Assembly (NCBI GenBank): GCA_958299035.1
Contig: CATQJL010000305.1
Span: 67,300,792-67,364,791, forward strand
Reading direction: 5' to 3'
DNA from: Cylicocyclus nassatus
Taxonomy: Eukaryota > Nematoda > Chromadorea > Rhabditida > Strongylidae
DNA length: 64,000 nt
Numbering within the stretch: the stretch's first letter is position 1; each line of letters begins with the position of its first letter. Under the pieces are notes generated by a model. That model had not been told where the DNA came from and did no database searches. It saw only the letters and a program-made list of their open reading frames with translations. Position numbers and translations under genes: made by a program. Shown here piece by piece: positions 16,030-26,900 of the stretch.

Positions 16030-16340
16030 AGTACTGAAGAAAGATCCGTGATTCGCTCTACGTTTTTCACTCAGGTGTATCCAACTCTACAACGTGACAC
16101 TTTGTATTAAGAAGCAACGTTCGATACATTTTGGGACAACCCGTCATGAACAGATCTGCTTGGTGAGGACTTCGTGGAATATAAGTGGTTTCTGGTAGAT
16201 CGACAGCTCTTCTCCAAAATCACTGGGATAAAATCAAGAAAATAAGACGTATCCTTTGTAGCTACTAAGCGTCTTTTTTTTGTTAGAAAGGAAAAGCGTA
16301 GAACTCTGATTTCTGAGAAAATCACAATTCCGTAGAGAAA
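16030..16340. repeat. Decayed fragment of the GTGTCCCAAAA palindromic family
   Basis: Contains AACGTTCGATACATTTTGGG followed by ACAACCC, a worn copy of the inner terminus seen at 55587-56263 and 28828-29704, next to GATTCGCTCTACG and TTACAGTACTG words of the same family. The opposite end is not clear, so this is probably a half element. Confidence 0.5.
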
Positions 16341-16610
16341 TTCCGAGAAAAATGGTACATAGCTATCACATCCTCATCTTCTCTCTTCCCGACTCATGCA
16401 TTTGAAGAAGTTATAGATGCACATATCAAAAAAGTACATTAGTGGTCTGACTATGATAGTTTTCTACTGTTTGTTTTGGAGATCAGATAGGCTGTATTTG
16501 TATGGCTTCGGACAGTACTTCAACAAAAGATATGACTATAATGTATTGTAAAATCTTCAATCAATTATCACAAAAGAGTACTAAAGAATAATTTGCTTAA
16601 TTAAAAGGTA

Positions 16611-16820
16611 CCCACGTTTTACTAAAGATTTTAACTTTGCAATCTCGCGCTCAGCAGTCATTTCGCGACTGGCCGTGGTCAAGGCCATGTTTTGTTCGCT
16701 TCTCGCTTCACGCTGTCTTGTTCTTGTAATCTTGTCGATGAGCAGGTTTGACACCATTTTACGCTGTATCAAACTATCTTTCATTACAATTATTTCTTGA
16801 GCACACTTCTTCAAGGAATT
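16611..16820 (-). other. Possible isolated coding exon, coiled-coil-like
   Basis: The minus strand encodes about 70 residues rich in Lys, Arg, Glu and Gln with heptad-like spacing (AQEIIVMKDSLIQRKMV ... REMTAEREIAKLKSLVKR), and a plausible donor GGTACCTT follows the last Arg. Composition is more protein-like than the surrounding AT-rich DNA. I find no clear acceptor with a pyrimidine tract and no partner exon, so it may be a stray exon, a pseudogene piece or chance. Product unknown. Confidence 0.25.
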
Positions 16821-18779
16821 TTTTGCTTATTATATCACTATCTCTGCTCTCTGTAGATTTTTCTTCAATCTTTTCTCTCAAGATAAATGATTTTCGTTGG
16901 GCAAAATGACCTTGTCCTTATTACTATCATAACTGATTACTTACGACCATCACGTGATCTCGAACTCTCTAACAAACGAAAGGTAAAGGCAACGTCTACA
17001 CAGTATTTTGGCTTTCATGTTGTCAAAAATTATGGTATTTTAGAACAATTCCCATTATTTCTTTATAATGAGACACTAAATGACAATCACATCTCTAATT
17101 GCGTTGAGTTTTCATCGGTAGTTTTTACTCGAAGGAATTAATTGTGAATTTAACCTCCATGGACACAACCAGATATTTGCGACCAGAAAATCACGCGCAA
17201 CCAGAAAAATTGAATCAAAAACAGGGTCTACGTGCGTCATGGTTGATTTGGAAATTAGGAGTTCCTTAATTGCTCAGAAGATGTTGTGACCTGTATGTCA
17301 GATGGAATTCAATGTTGATTTGTTCGTGTTGGGTCGGTTGGACTTAGGTGGTCTTTGAAAAAAGGCCGTTTAACCCAAGCATAAACGAATTATTTTTTTA
17401 CTTCGGACGAAATGATTCATTTCTAAACCTTCCCCGAAATTCATCAAGAATGTATGGGTTTATAATTCCATGATAATCAGTTTAGTGAAAAAAAGGCAAT
17501 ATATAAAGTGCTATAAACCTCCTTGTTCTCTGAGTCAATTTTGAATGAAATAGATTTTTACAACTCCACGAATTCCCTTCTCTATTAGGGGTTTTATTGT
17601 GCAGTAATAATGTTTGCTGTGAGCAATTTCCCGAATTTGCTTTACTTCATCGGCTTTCCAAACATTCAAAAATATTGCTCCGTCATGCATCAATAAAAGA
17701 GACAAAAACACTGTATGTATAATTTGCTATAGGCACTTACGAATTATGATTTCCAGAAACGCGTTTTCCGAATTTTCATAACTTTTCCTGTTCGTTTCTA
17801 ACTCACGCTGAGAACATTGAAGTTTATAGAAGAGTTTTTGAGTTTTGAAAACCTTTAATCCGATTTTTTTCCATTCGCCATCTGACTATTTGGGTAGCAA
17901 ACTTCTGCTCAAAAGGACCTTGGCATTTTGAAAAGCTTAGAATATTCAAATTGTCATAGCAGATCTACTTAATTAGAATAATTCAAAATTTGCAGAGCTT
18001 ACTAAAGCACTTTATCTGGATACTTTTTGTACGCAGGAAACACCAAAGATCTTCATACAGCACATCTTGTTTTTGCTCGCTCTTTAGCCCAAACGAGAAA
18101 TGAACATGGGATACTGGATAAGTCTCTTTGATTCGCATCATTGACTTTTTGAAGATCGAGCTTTGTAGGGCGTTGCCCCATTCCTGAAAATGGGGCATGG
18201 AGCGATGATTACTAAAAAAGATATGGTGTTTACATCTAAAATAAGGAGTATATGACGCAATCACGGGATCCACTTGGTATTTTGGTATCCGTGTGTCTCA
18301 TTTTTGTCACAGAATGCTAAAATTAGCAAAATGGTCCTGACTACTTTGTGGGCTACACCCCTGAACTTTACATCGACCTTGTGATTGTTGCTCGCAGTGG
18401 AAATTACACTGTGGGCAATGTTCCGATCGCCGGTTCCAAGTGAACGAAAAGATCTGGCGCCTCGCACTTTACACTTTTTCAGTGTCCCCTTCTCTCGATG
18501 ATATTCAAAAATATTTCAAGTCAATTTGCATATAAAAAATGGACATGAAGTATAAGATGAGAAGTGACAGTATCCTAGATGTTCATTTTTTCGTAAGAAA
18601 CTCAGTTGTGTTTTCCGTGCCATATACATCATTATTTTACTATCATTTTATTTTTTTTTGATTCGCTTAAGCATTAATCGAACTCGAACTGATAATTTTC
18701 TTCTATAGAGACTTTAGGAAATGAATTATAAAGATTGGCGGGACGTCTACCAGGCAACTGACCGAGACTTCGCAAAACG

Positions 18780-19100
18780 TTTGGGAAAATTTGCCGGCTC
18801 ATCTGCGGAATTTCTGTAAGCGTGCTGCGAGAGTTCCGAAGAATGCGAACCACAACAGCAAAAGAGAACACCTAAGCAGAGATTTGAACCTCAACATCGA
18901 AACATTTAAATGTCTGCGGAAGTATTGGCACGTCAAAGTGCTGCGGAAGCGTTGACATTTTTCCGAGGTTCCGCAGCGCTTTGTTAAAAGTTCTGCGGAA
19001 GTTCCCGTTCTCAACGTTTCCACTTTTGCAATGGTGAAAATCCTGCGGAACCGCTGCAATTTTTGCTTGTCCTGCGGAAGTCCCGGTGAATTGTTTGAAT
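18780..19100 (+). repeat. CTGCGGAAGT-rich repeat, plus orientation
   Basis: The word CTGCGGAA or its complement TTCCGCAG recurs about seven times in 300 bp, for example TCTGCGGAAGTTCCCG and CCTGCGGAACCGCTGC. A related block on the opposite strand lies at 49275-49490. There is no convincing reading frame; it looks like a dispersed element built from a short motif. Confidence 0.6.
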
Positions 19101-19689
19101 AAGATCTGAGAAGTTTTTGTATGAGAGGAAGTTGAAGTTATGTGTTTATCTATTGTTAATATCACTTGATGCTTACTCATACAATTTACAGCATAAAGTA
19201 ACTTTGTTTTTATGCTCTTAATAACCTACAACAATTTTTATACAACGTGCCAAATTTTCCTCTTCGAATCAAAGCTCCAAGTGGCCCCGTTTTTTCGCGC
19301 TTAAGGTCCTCGTGATTGTGAAAACGGAAGTTGCTTTTTTTTCCGAAATCAAGAAATGGCTCAGAAACAGTGCGAGGAGGCGATGCGGAAGTTTTTCTTC
19401 GTAAAATCGAATTATCGCTAATCTGAAAAATTTGCGTGACCATAGAATCTGTGCGCGAAACGAGGACAGTTCCATTAACAGAGGTAGTTGCGAACAAAGT
19501 CGTAATGATGTCCTGTTACGGTTAATGGTTTCCATGGACTACAGGCACGAATGCCGATGAGTAACGTTTAAGGTATCGGTTTATGTAAAGGTTGAGACAT
19601 TGTTTTTTTTTTACGATTTTTCGTCTGCTTGAATTATATTATAACACTGCTTGCTAGTGTTTTTCAAAAAAAAAAGACGCGTAGTCGCC

Positions 19690-20083
19690 CTATTCATGTG
19701 ACATCACCGTAGCGTAGCCATATTTCGCTTCAAAGTAGACTAATTCTTAATCCAAGGGCACCATTCGACTCAGCTCGGCGCGGCGCATCTTCTGACATAT
19801 AGAATTGCCCGTTTGGACACAGTAGGAGAGCAGATTCCACGAATCGTTCCAAATTTAGCTTATGGTAGGTTGCGTTGTGAGTGCAATGAATATGCACACT
19901 GGGTAACCTACCGTAAGCAAAAATCTGAAACGATTCTGGAATCTGGCCTACTACTGTGTCCAAGCGGACACTTCTATATATCAGAAGATGCGCCGCGCTG
20001 GGCTGAGTCGAATGGATAAATGCAGAATTCGTCCACTCGAGATAGCGAGATATGGCCACGCGACGGTGATGTTCATACATGAA
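19690..20083. repeat. Palindromic MITE of about 390 bp
   Basis: Arms pair over almost the whole length: CATCACCGTAGCGTAGCCAT on the left with ATGGCCACGCGACGGTGATG on the right, and inside them ATTCGACTCAGC with GCTGAGTCGAAT, GGACACAGTAGG with CCTACTACTGTGTCC, and GGTAGGTTGCG near the centre. Similar peptides appear on both strands only because of the symmetry. Confidence 0.8.
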
Positions 20084-20099
20084 GCGACATTCGCGTTTT

Positions 20100-20405
20100 T
20101 TTCCAAAAAATGTGAGCGGTACTGTAATTTTACGTGGCAGCGCTGCGAAACGACGCGATTTTGCACAACATTTTGGTGTGGGAAGCTTTTGTGGTTATTT
20201 ACGAAAATGCAAGTGTGTTTTGTAAATTACTCTGAACATTTTGTGAGGGTCGGGGCCTATGGGTCCCAACATGCAAAAAATTGGAAAAATACCAGTATGT
20301 GGAAAAATAATAGACCTACAAGTATTAAGAATTTGCAAGAGGTGTGGGCCACCGACGGTCCAAGCAGAAAGTGCGTGTGCAACCGGACCACATCGTCGTC
20401 AAGGG
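20100..20405 (+). repeat. Dispersed repeat, copy A (inverted relative to 29985-30290)
   Basis: The end GGACCACATCGTCGTCAAGG reads, on the opposite strand, as the start of the segment at 29985 (TTGACGACGATGTGGACC). Both also share ACGCACTTT, a TGGGCCACCG word, an AATTTTTTGCA-type block and a GCGACG/CGTCGC end. About 300 bp; no coding potential. Confidence 0.65.
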
Positions 20406-20975
20406 GTTAAGTAGGATGAATTGACTATAGCTCCTTGGCAATTACATTTGGGCGCGAAAAATTGCCGTTGAGCGCACTTTTTGAGTTTCGAGCCCCAGCG
20501 TAATTTTTTGTTGTCGACAGCGCAAAAATACTATCTTCGAAATCTACCGTCGTCTAAGATTCGGATAAATTCCTGATAATCTGTGTAAATTTTTGTTACT
20601 CCTTACTTTCATGCTTTTTTAAAATGCGGGGTTTTTGCCATTGTTGTTGTTTTTTTGGGCTTCCTTCTGTTCGGAAACGTTTTAACCTAGTCCACCTAAT
20701 CCTACCACTTCCGCCTCCGTCTTGACATATTTTGACTCAAGAATTTCGTTTTTCTTGTCACTAATGCGTGGAACCGGTCAGCAGTTGCCTAATTTGGTTG
20801 GAGGTGTGACCGACCGGCTGACTGCAGTGCGGTTGAATCGCTGGCGACTCGCGCGTTTTGTTACGAAGCAGGCGGAGCGCTGGCTTTCAAAGACTGTCAG
20901 GGGCGTTTCTGAAGCGCTGAAATCTCCTTTTCTGCTCCTACAAACCACGACGTCTGTGCTGGAGAAGTCTCAGCG

Positions 20976-23900
20976 ATGGCTTTGACTGGAATTGGATTTC
21001 TCTTTATCGTGGCGATTACCCTGACGGATGCGGAGGTACTGATGAATAGGTGAGCTGCAATTCACTTAATTTCCTGTCCTGTTATCATACTTTCTTCTTT
21101 TCAACAGTCGCGGGAACACAGTTTGTCTGGCATATTCTTTTCTTTCCTAAAATTTGTCTATGCTTATTTGTACATGCATTATTATATTCCTTCATTCACC
21201 GTCCTACACTTTTCTCCTTGTTTTGTCCGAAATTCTTTGTTCAAATATTCTTGTGACGGCTGCAGCTGCAATCTAGGTTTACCTAAAATTATTGCAATGC
21301 TGAAAGGTTATTCAATTGAAAAAAAATGTTAACAAGCGCTTTCACATCAAGAAATTCTTGATGCGTCTCAAGATTCTGCCTTTTTTGCATTCAATTTGCA
21401 TCAAAGGTAGTTCACATTGCGGCAAAAATTACGAGGTAAACATTTTAATTCAATCAAATTACCGTGATTTAAGAATAAAGAAGAAAACCTGTTGCATTTC
21501 CTCCACCCAAAAGCAAAAAGTTATTGAAGGCAGCGTCCGGCAAGTCTGGACACATGGGGATCTCACGTGGATAGCAATTTTGGAGCTTTAACTAAGCCAT
21601 TGCCCAACCGGCAGCTCAGGTAGTGCTCTAATGGCTGAGATATTCCCTTTGAAACTGGACCCCGCGATCGTATTTCGCATGGATTCATGGCGCAAAGCGT
21701 GTGACCTGGCGCGAAACAGCCATGAATTCATGCGAATACGATCGCAGGGTACAGTTTCAAGATAATGTCTCTTTTCGTTCAATTTTTTGTTTTGAAGTCA
21801 TCCTGGCTCATTAGTAGAACCTCAGTTTTTGCGTGCAGCCTTGGTTATGACCTTACAAATTATCCCTTTGCCCTTTTTCAATATATGAGGTCACAGACAA
21901 TGATCCTCATACTATTTGTTGGGCTTCGTACAAGTGCACATGATAAACTTCTAATTTTAGCTAAGAGAAGTACAATATTCCTCAGAGATTCCGCTCATCA
22001 ACGGCTAATTAGTTTACTTTGTCTGGCACAGAGGACAATAGGATAAAATCAATGTCCGTTCAAAAAACTATTGTTAGGTGTAGGGAGCGTAGCCATTTAG
22101 TTAAATTTCCAAAACTGCCTCCAGTATCTGCATTATATGCTGAGATGCATTTGAGAACTTAAAACTTACTAACAAACCAATTTTTTGAAATAATTTAAGT
22201 CATTTACAGTTTTCATTTCCTCTATCTACTTGTCAGCCTTGCAAATTCTATTAGAAGTCAAAGCATAAATCGCGAAATTATCGTCATTATGATAATCAGC
22301 ATAATTCGCTCTTTTTCCTTTGTAGTATACGATCGTGGGCTCATGATTTTTACTTCCAGATAAAAAAGCATAGGTAGTGTTTTTGGAAATAAAAAAGCAT
22401 AGGTAGTGCTTTTAGAAATTACTTTGTATCTATAAAGACTAATTCGAGTTTCTTCAAAGAATACCAGTTAACTATCTGTATCATTGCCAAATTCCTCTTC
22501 TACTAAAGAGCATCCTGCAAACTTTATTACTTGAATAGAAGTGGACTAATTTTCTGCCAAATTTTGAGAAGTGAGTGCTTTGCGATTTATCCGAATCCTA
22601 AAGCCCAAAAGATTGGCATTTGCTTTTACTTCTTAAAATTAGTTGCTGATCGAGTCTTGAGCCATTTTTTTTGCGCCGTCCGGCACGCAAGCTATTATTC
22701 GTAAAATAAATACTACTAATATAGTCTTTGGTCATTTTAGACATAGAACAGTCGTCAATTGCGAAGGTGGTAATTTGTTGTACGAATAATAGCTTGCGTG
22801 TGCGGACTACCAGTTTCAAATAGTAAATCGCACAAACAGGACTGAACCGTATGGGCTATCGTATAGATCATGACTATACAGTATAATTTTTTACTCTGAA
22901 AAATCTTGTTTGATATTTGCAACTTTAGTTTATAATACAAGTAAGATCGCAGAGGGTATTCCTCGATGAAAAAACCCAAATCGAGAAATATTTCGAGTGT
23001 ATCTTGCAGGTAAATTAGAGCGTAAAGTGCATGGCACTGGAAGGGTATCCTACAGGATAATTGTCAGAATATTTCTATCTACACCTGCTCCTGAATAGCT
23101 CTTGCACTTTGCATCCAAATATTGTGACAATACGGGTGAACGCACCATTGGATAATTACCGTACAAAGTGGTTTCAAATTACAAATCCTTGGGTAATTTT
23201 TTGCCACTTTTGAAAAGAAATCATGGTGGAACATTTGGATGATCTGCAAGGAAAAACTGTTTGAGATCTGTAGCAACATCAAACGTACAGACAAGGTTTC
23301 TCAAAAAATTGTACTGCACAAATTAAAGTTCCGCACAGGTAGCTTTAAGCAAGCTGAATATCGTTTTTGGGACAAAAAGAAAGGAGTATCGTTTTTGTGG
23401 CCGAGAAAACATGACTTAGGTTACGCCATTTTTGGACGAGGTTTCTGTTTTTGAGGGTTTTTTACGTTTATGGTTTAGGGTCAAAGAGGAGTTAAAATTT
23501 AGGCAAAGCCAAAGCAGACTTCATTTTTTGAAAAGCCACCTCGTGCCAAGCCCTCACACAAATGCTGTATGTAAAAAAAATCTCGGAGTATAGTTTTGCG
23601 ATAGCATCTTTTGATTTTGATCAATTTTCGATTTTTTTGAAATTTTAATTCGATTTCAATTTCAAAAAATTGATTTTTGACGACCTCGGCCCTCACACAC
23701 ATACTGTATGTATTAGGTTGTCAAGAAAATAATGTCCGTTTTTATTTGCATGCTTTAACAAAGCAAACAGATTCAACCCAACAAAGGGTAAGGCGTACTG
23801 TTCGATAGAGCAAAGCAAGCTCTACAAGATGGCACTCATGTCTTTGCGCCATGCTCGATCCACGGAGAGTTCGAACTCAAAATCTAAAGATTTCCAAATG

Positions 23901-26900
23901 CTCAAAAAATCGAATAAAAACCAGATCTTCGTCCAAATAATTTCTACGGACCTCCCACTCGCTCACATCAATACTATCGATATCTGATATCCATATGTGC
24001 GATTGCCATATTTTTTCCTTGATTAGAAACTGAGAAAACGAAAATTTCCCTGATTTTCTCAAAGCAATGCTGAGCCATTTTTGCATATGTAGTTTTTACT
24101 ACAAGCCTAGGTAAGTATAGCTGTAGATTTTCAGCCCATTCCAAGCGGTAGTTTTCGAAAAATAACGAATACGGATTTTTTCGTTTCAGCTTCAGTGCTA
24201 AAATCGACATTTCTCGAAAAGTACCGCTCAAAATAGGCTGAAAACCTACAGTTATGCTTACCTAAGCTTGTAGTGTAGAACTACATATGCAAAAATGGCT
24301 CAGCATTGCTTTGAGAAAATCAGGGAAATTTTCGTTTTCTCAGTTTCTAATCAAGGAAAAAATATGGCAATCGCACATATGGATATCAGATATTGATAGT
24401 AATGATGTGAGCGAGTGGGAGGTCCGTAGAAATTATTTGGACGAAGATCTGATTTTTTTCGATTTTTTGGGCATTTGAAAATCTTTAGATTTTGAGTTCG
24501 AACTCTCCGTGGATCGAGCATGGCGCAAAGACATGAGTGCCATCTTGTAGAGCTTGCTTTGCTTTATCGAACAGTACCCCTTACCCTTTGTTGGGTTGAG
24601 TCTGTTTGCTTTGTTAAAGCAAGCAAATAAAAACGGACATTATTTTCTTGACAACCTAATAAAAAAATCTCGAAGTATAATTTTGCGATAACAACCTCAG
24701 CTTCATTTAGTTGGCTCCATAGGTGTAGCAAAAATCCTCAGAAATTTCTCAAATGAAGAGGCTTCCAGAGAATACTTAAATCTTAGATGATAGAGGTTGT
24801 GATGGACGTTGTGATTGGTTTTATTCTACTTGTTACTGACTGTTTTCAAAAGAATTATGTAGTCGAACAAAATCTGAATAACGATTTCTCGAAGCATCAA
24901 AACGTTTTTTTCAATGCTAGAACGCATAAATCGTAAAACCATTGCCTAAATTAGATTAGGTGCCAAATAATTTTAGTAGTTTTTAAACGTAGTTGAAAAA
25001 AAAAAGATGCGATTCCTGTTTCTCTCTTCACTTAGATCGCGCAACAGCCAACGTTAATTGTGCATCAAAAATTCCTCAAAGCACATATTCTATAGTCATA
25101 TTCATCTAAGCGGCCTAGCTGAAAGGTGATATTATGCGCTTTTGGAAATTTTGGTGTATTTATGTGCCAAAGTGATGTTATTGTGCTAGTGGAGATTTCT
25201 TCTCAAAGGTTTTTCCGATACATACCAACAAAAAAGCACCAAATACGTGCTATCGATGAATGTTTGTTTTGGTACACAAGCGGTATAAGCACTATTAACT
25301 TTCTACAACGTACATAGTAATAAAGTAATTGTTCGTAGGAAACCAGTCTCTTGCACACGGCCTTATCTTGTTCGCTGCCAAAGTCAATGACAAGCACGAG
25401 GCGGGACTGTACGACCTTGTCTGGGAGAGAAAACATTTTTACTTTGCTCCACGTTGTGGGCCTGAAGAAATAGAAAGGTCCCGTCCGTAACAAGAGTTGT
25501 GCTGTTCGGAATTTCCGTTTCGATCCTAGACACTAGAGGAATTCAGAATAAAATGGGAACGGTCTTCACTGGATCTCATCGTGTTTGATGGCTGTATGAC
25601 TTGTAAACATAGAAAGAAATAAGAAGGCTAGCCTAAGCTTTCTTGGTAGTCGTGCGGGTGCTTAGTTGCAGAAAATTTCTTCTCAAACCTTGGTAAGTAT
25701 GAGTCATTATGATCAACAATATGAACTACAAGCTCCAGTTTCATTTCAATGTTGTTCTCTTGTTTTTTTTCATTCATTCTTCCAAATACGGCTCATTTTA
25801 TTCAATTTAACTTTTGCAATGACAAGGGCTGAATTCATATTTTATGTGTATTATGAACTTCCTAGTTTATAAAACGAAAAAAATGACTGAATAGACTGTT
25901 CTAATCGGCATTATGGACCGATACACTGATATGAAACCGGAATCATTGGCATCTTGCCAGTGAAAATGAGACATGAAACGCTAGCGATTCGATTACAAAC
26001 CATGTATTTTTACACTGTTTCCGAATGGGGTAGACTTTGATTAGATTTCTCTTCAAACTACAGTAACCACAAGCCATGCGAGATCATCTCCACTTCTTTC
26101 AGGGATGGATGCGGCACAACAAAAGCCTGTCTTTTCAAACCAGCCGGTTGTGATCCAAACCTCGACTGCACGATTGGCCTGATCTTCTTTGTAGTGGGGG
26201 AAAACCAACTACGAGTGGAAATGGTGGCCACCTCGCTGATACCATCCGTACAGCAACAGTACATTGCTATAGGATTTTCGAATGATCCAATGATGGTAAG
26301 GACGTTTTGCAAATGATCGATGCGTGTGCAATGACTTCTAAGAATCTCGTGTCTGGTAGTGGGAGATAGTTTACGCGCTTTTATGAGCGCAGTCTTCTGA
26401 CTAACATTTGACAGCAAAACAGGCATAACAAAGTCTATGATCTAACCAGTTTCTTGCGACAAAAACGAGATGGGGATAAAGCCTAGCTGGTACAATAAAT
26501 AATTACCCTGACCAATGACTTTTGCGGCATACTAGTTAGGGTGTTTCTTGAGACTTCTTTCAGTGGATAACAGTTTTGTATTATTGAAAGTGAGCAAATA
26601 ATATGTTGGAGCGATTTAATGTGGATCACGATACATGTGGTGTAATGGTCATCTTGTAGAGCTTGCTTTACCTTATCGGACAACGCAGTTTTCTTGCATT
26701 TTTTATTACCCTCCCTCATTAGCAAGATAAGGGACAGTCTTTCCTTTCCAACTTATTACATTGTTTACTCACTCTCCATAATTGAAACGGCGAAGGCGGA
26801 GAGGGGCTAGAGGAAAAAAAAGGTTAACGATATTTTCGGAGGGCTAATTTTTATGAATAAACAAAGAGTAATGCGTCGTGCGGGGTTCTTACAGTGACTT

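Noticed and set aside
17983..18467. Two minus-strand frames of 96 and 68 codons
   Set aside because: No recognisable domain, no paired splice sites, ordinary AT-rich context.
23877..24478. Mirror-image 63-69 codon frames that might be transposase remnants
   Set aside because: They are palindrome by-products and contain no DDD/DDE motif or helix-turn-helix that I can recognise.
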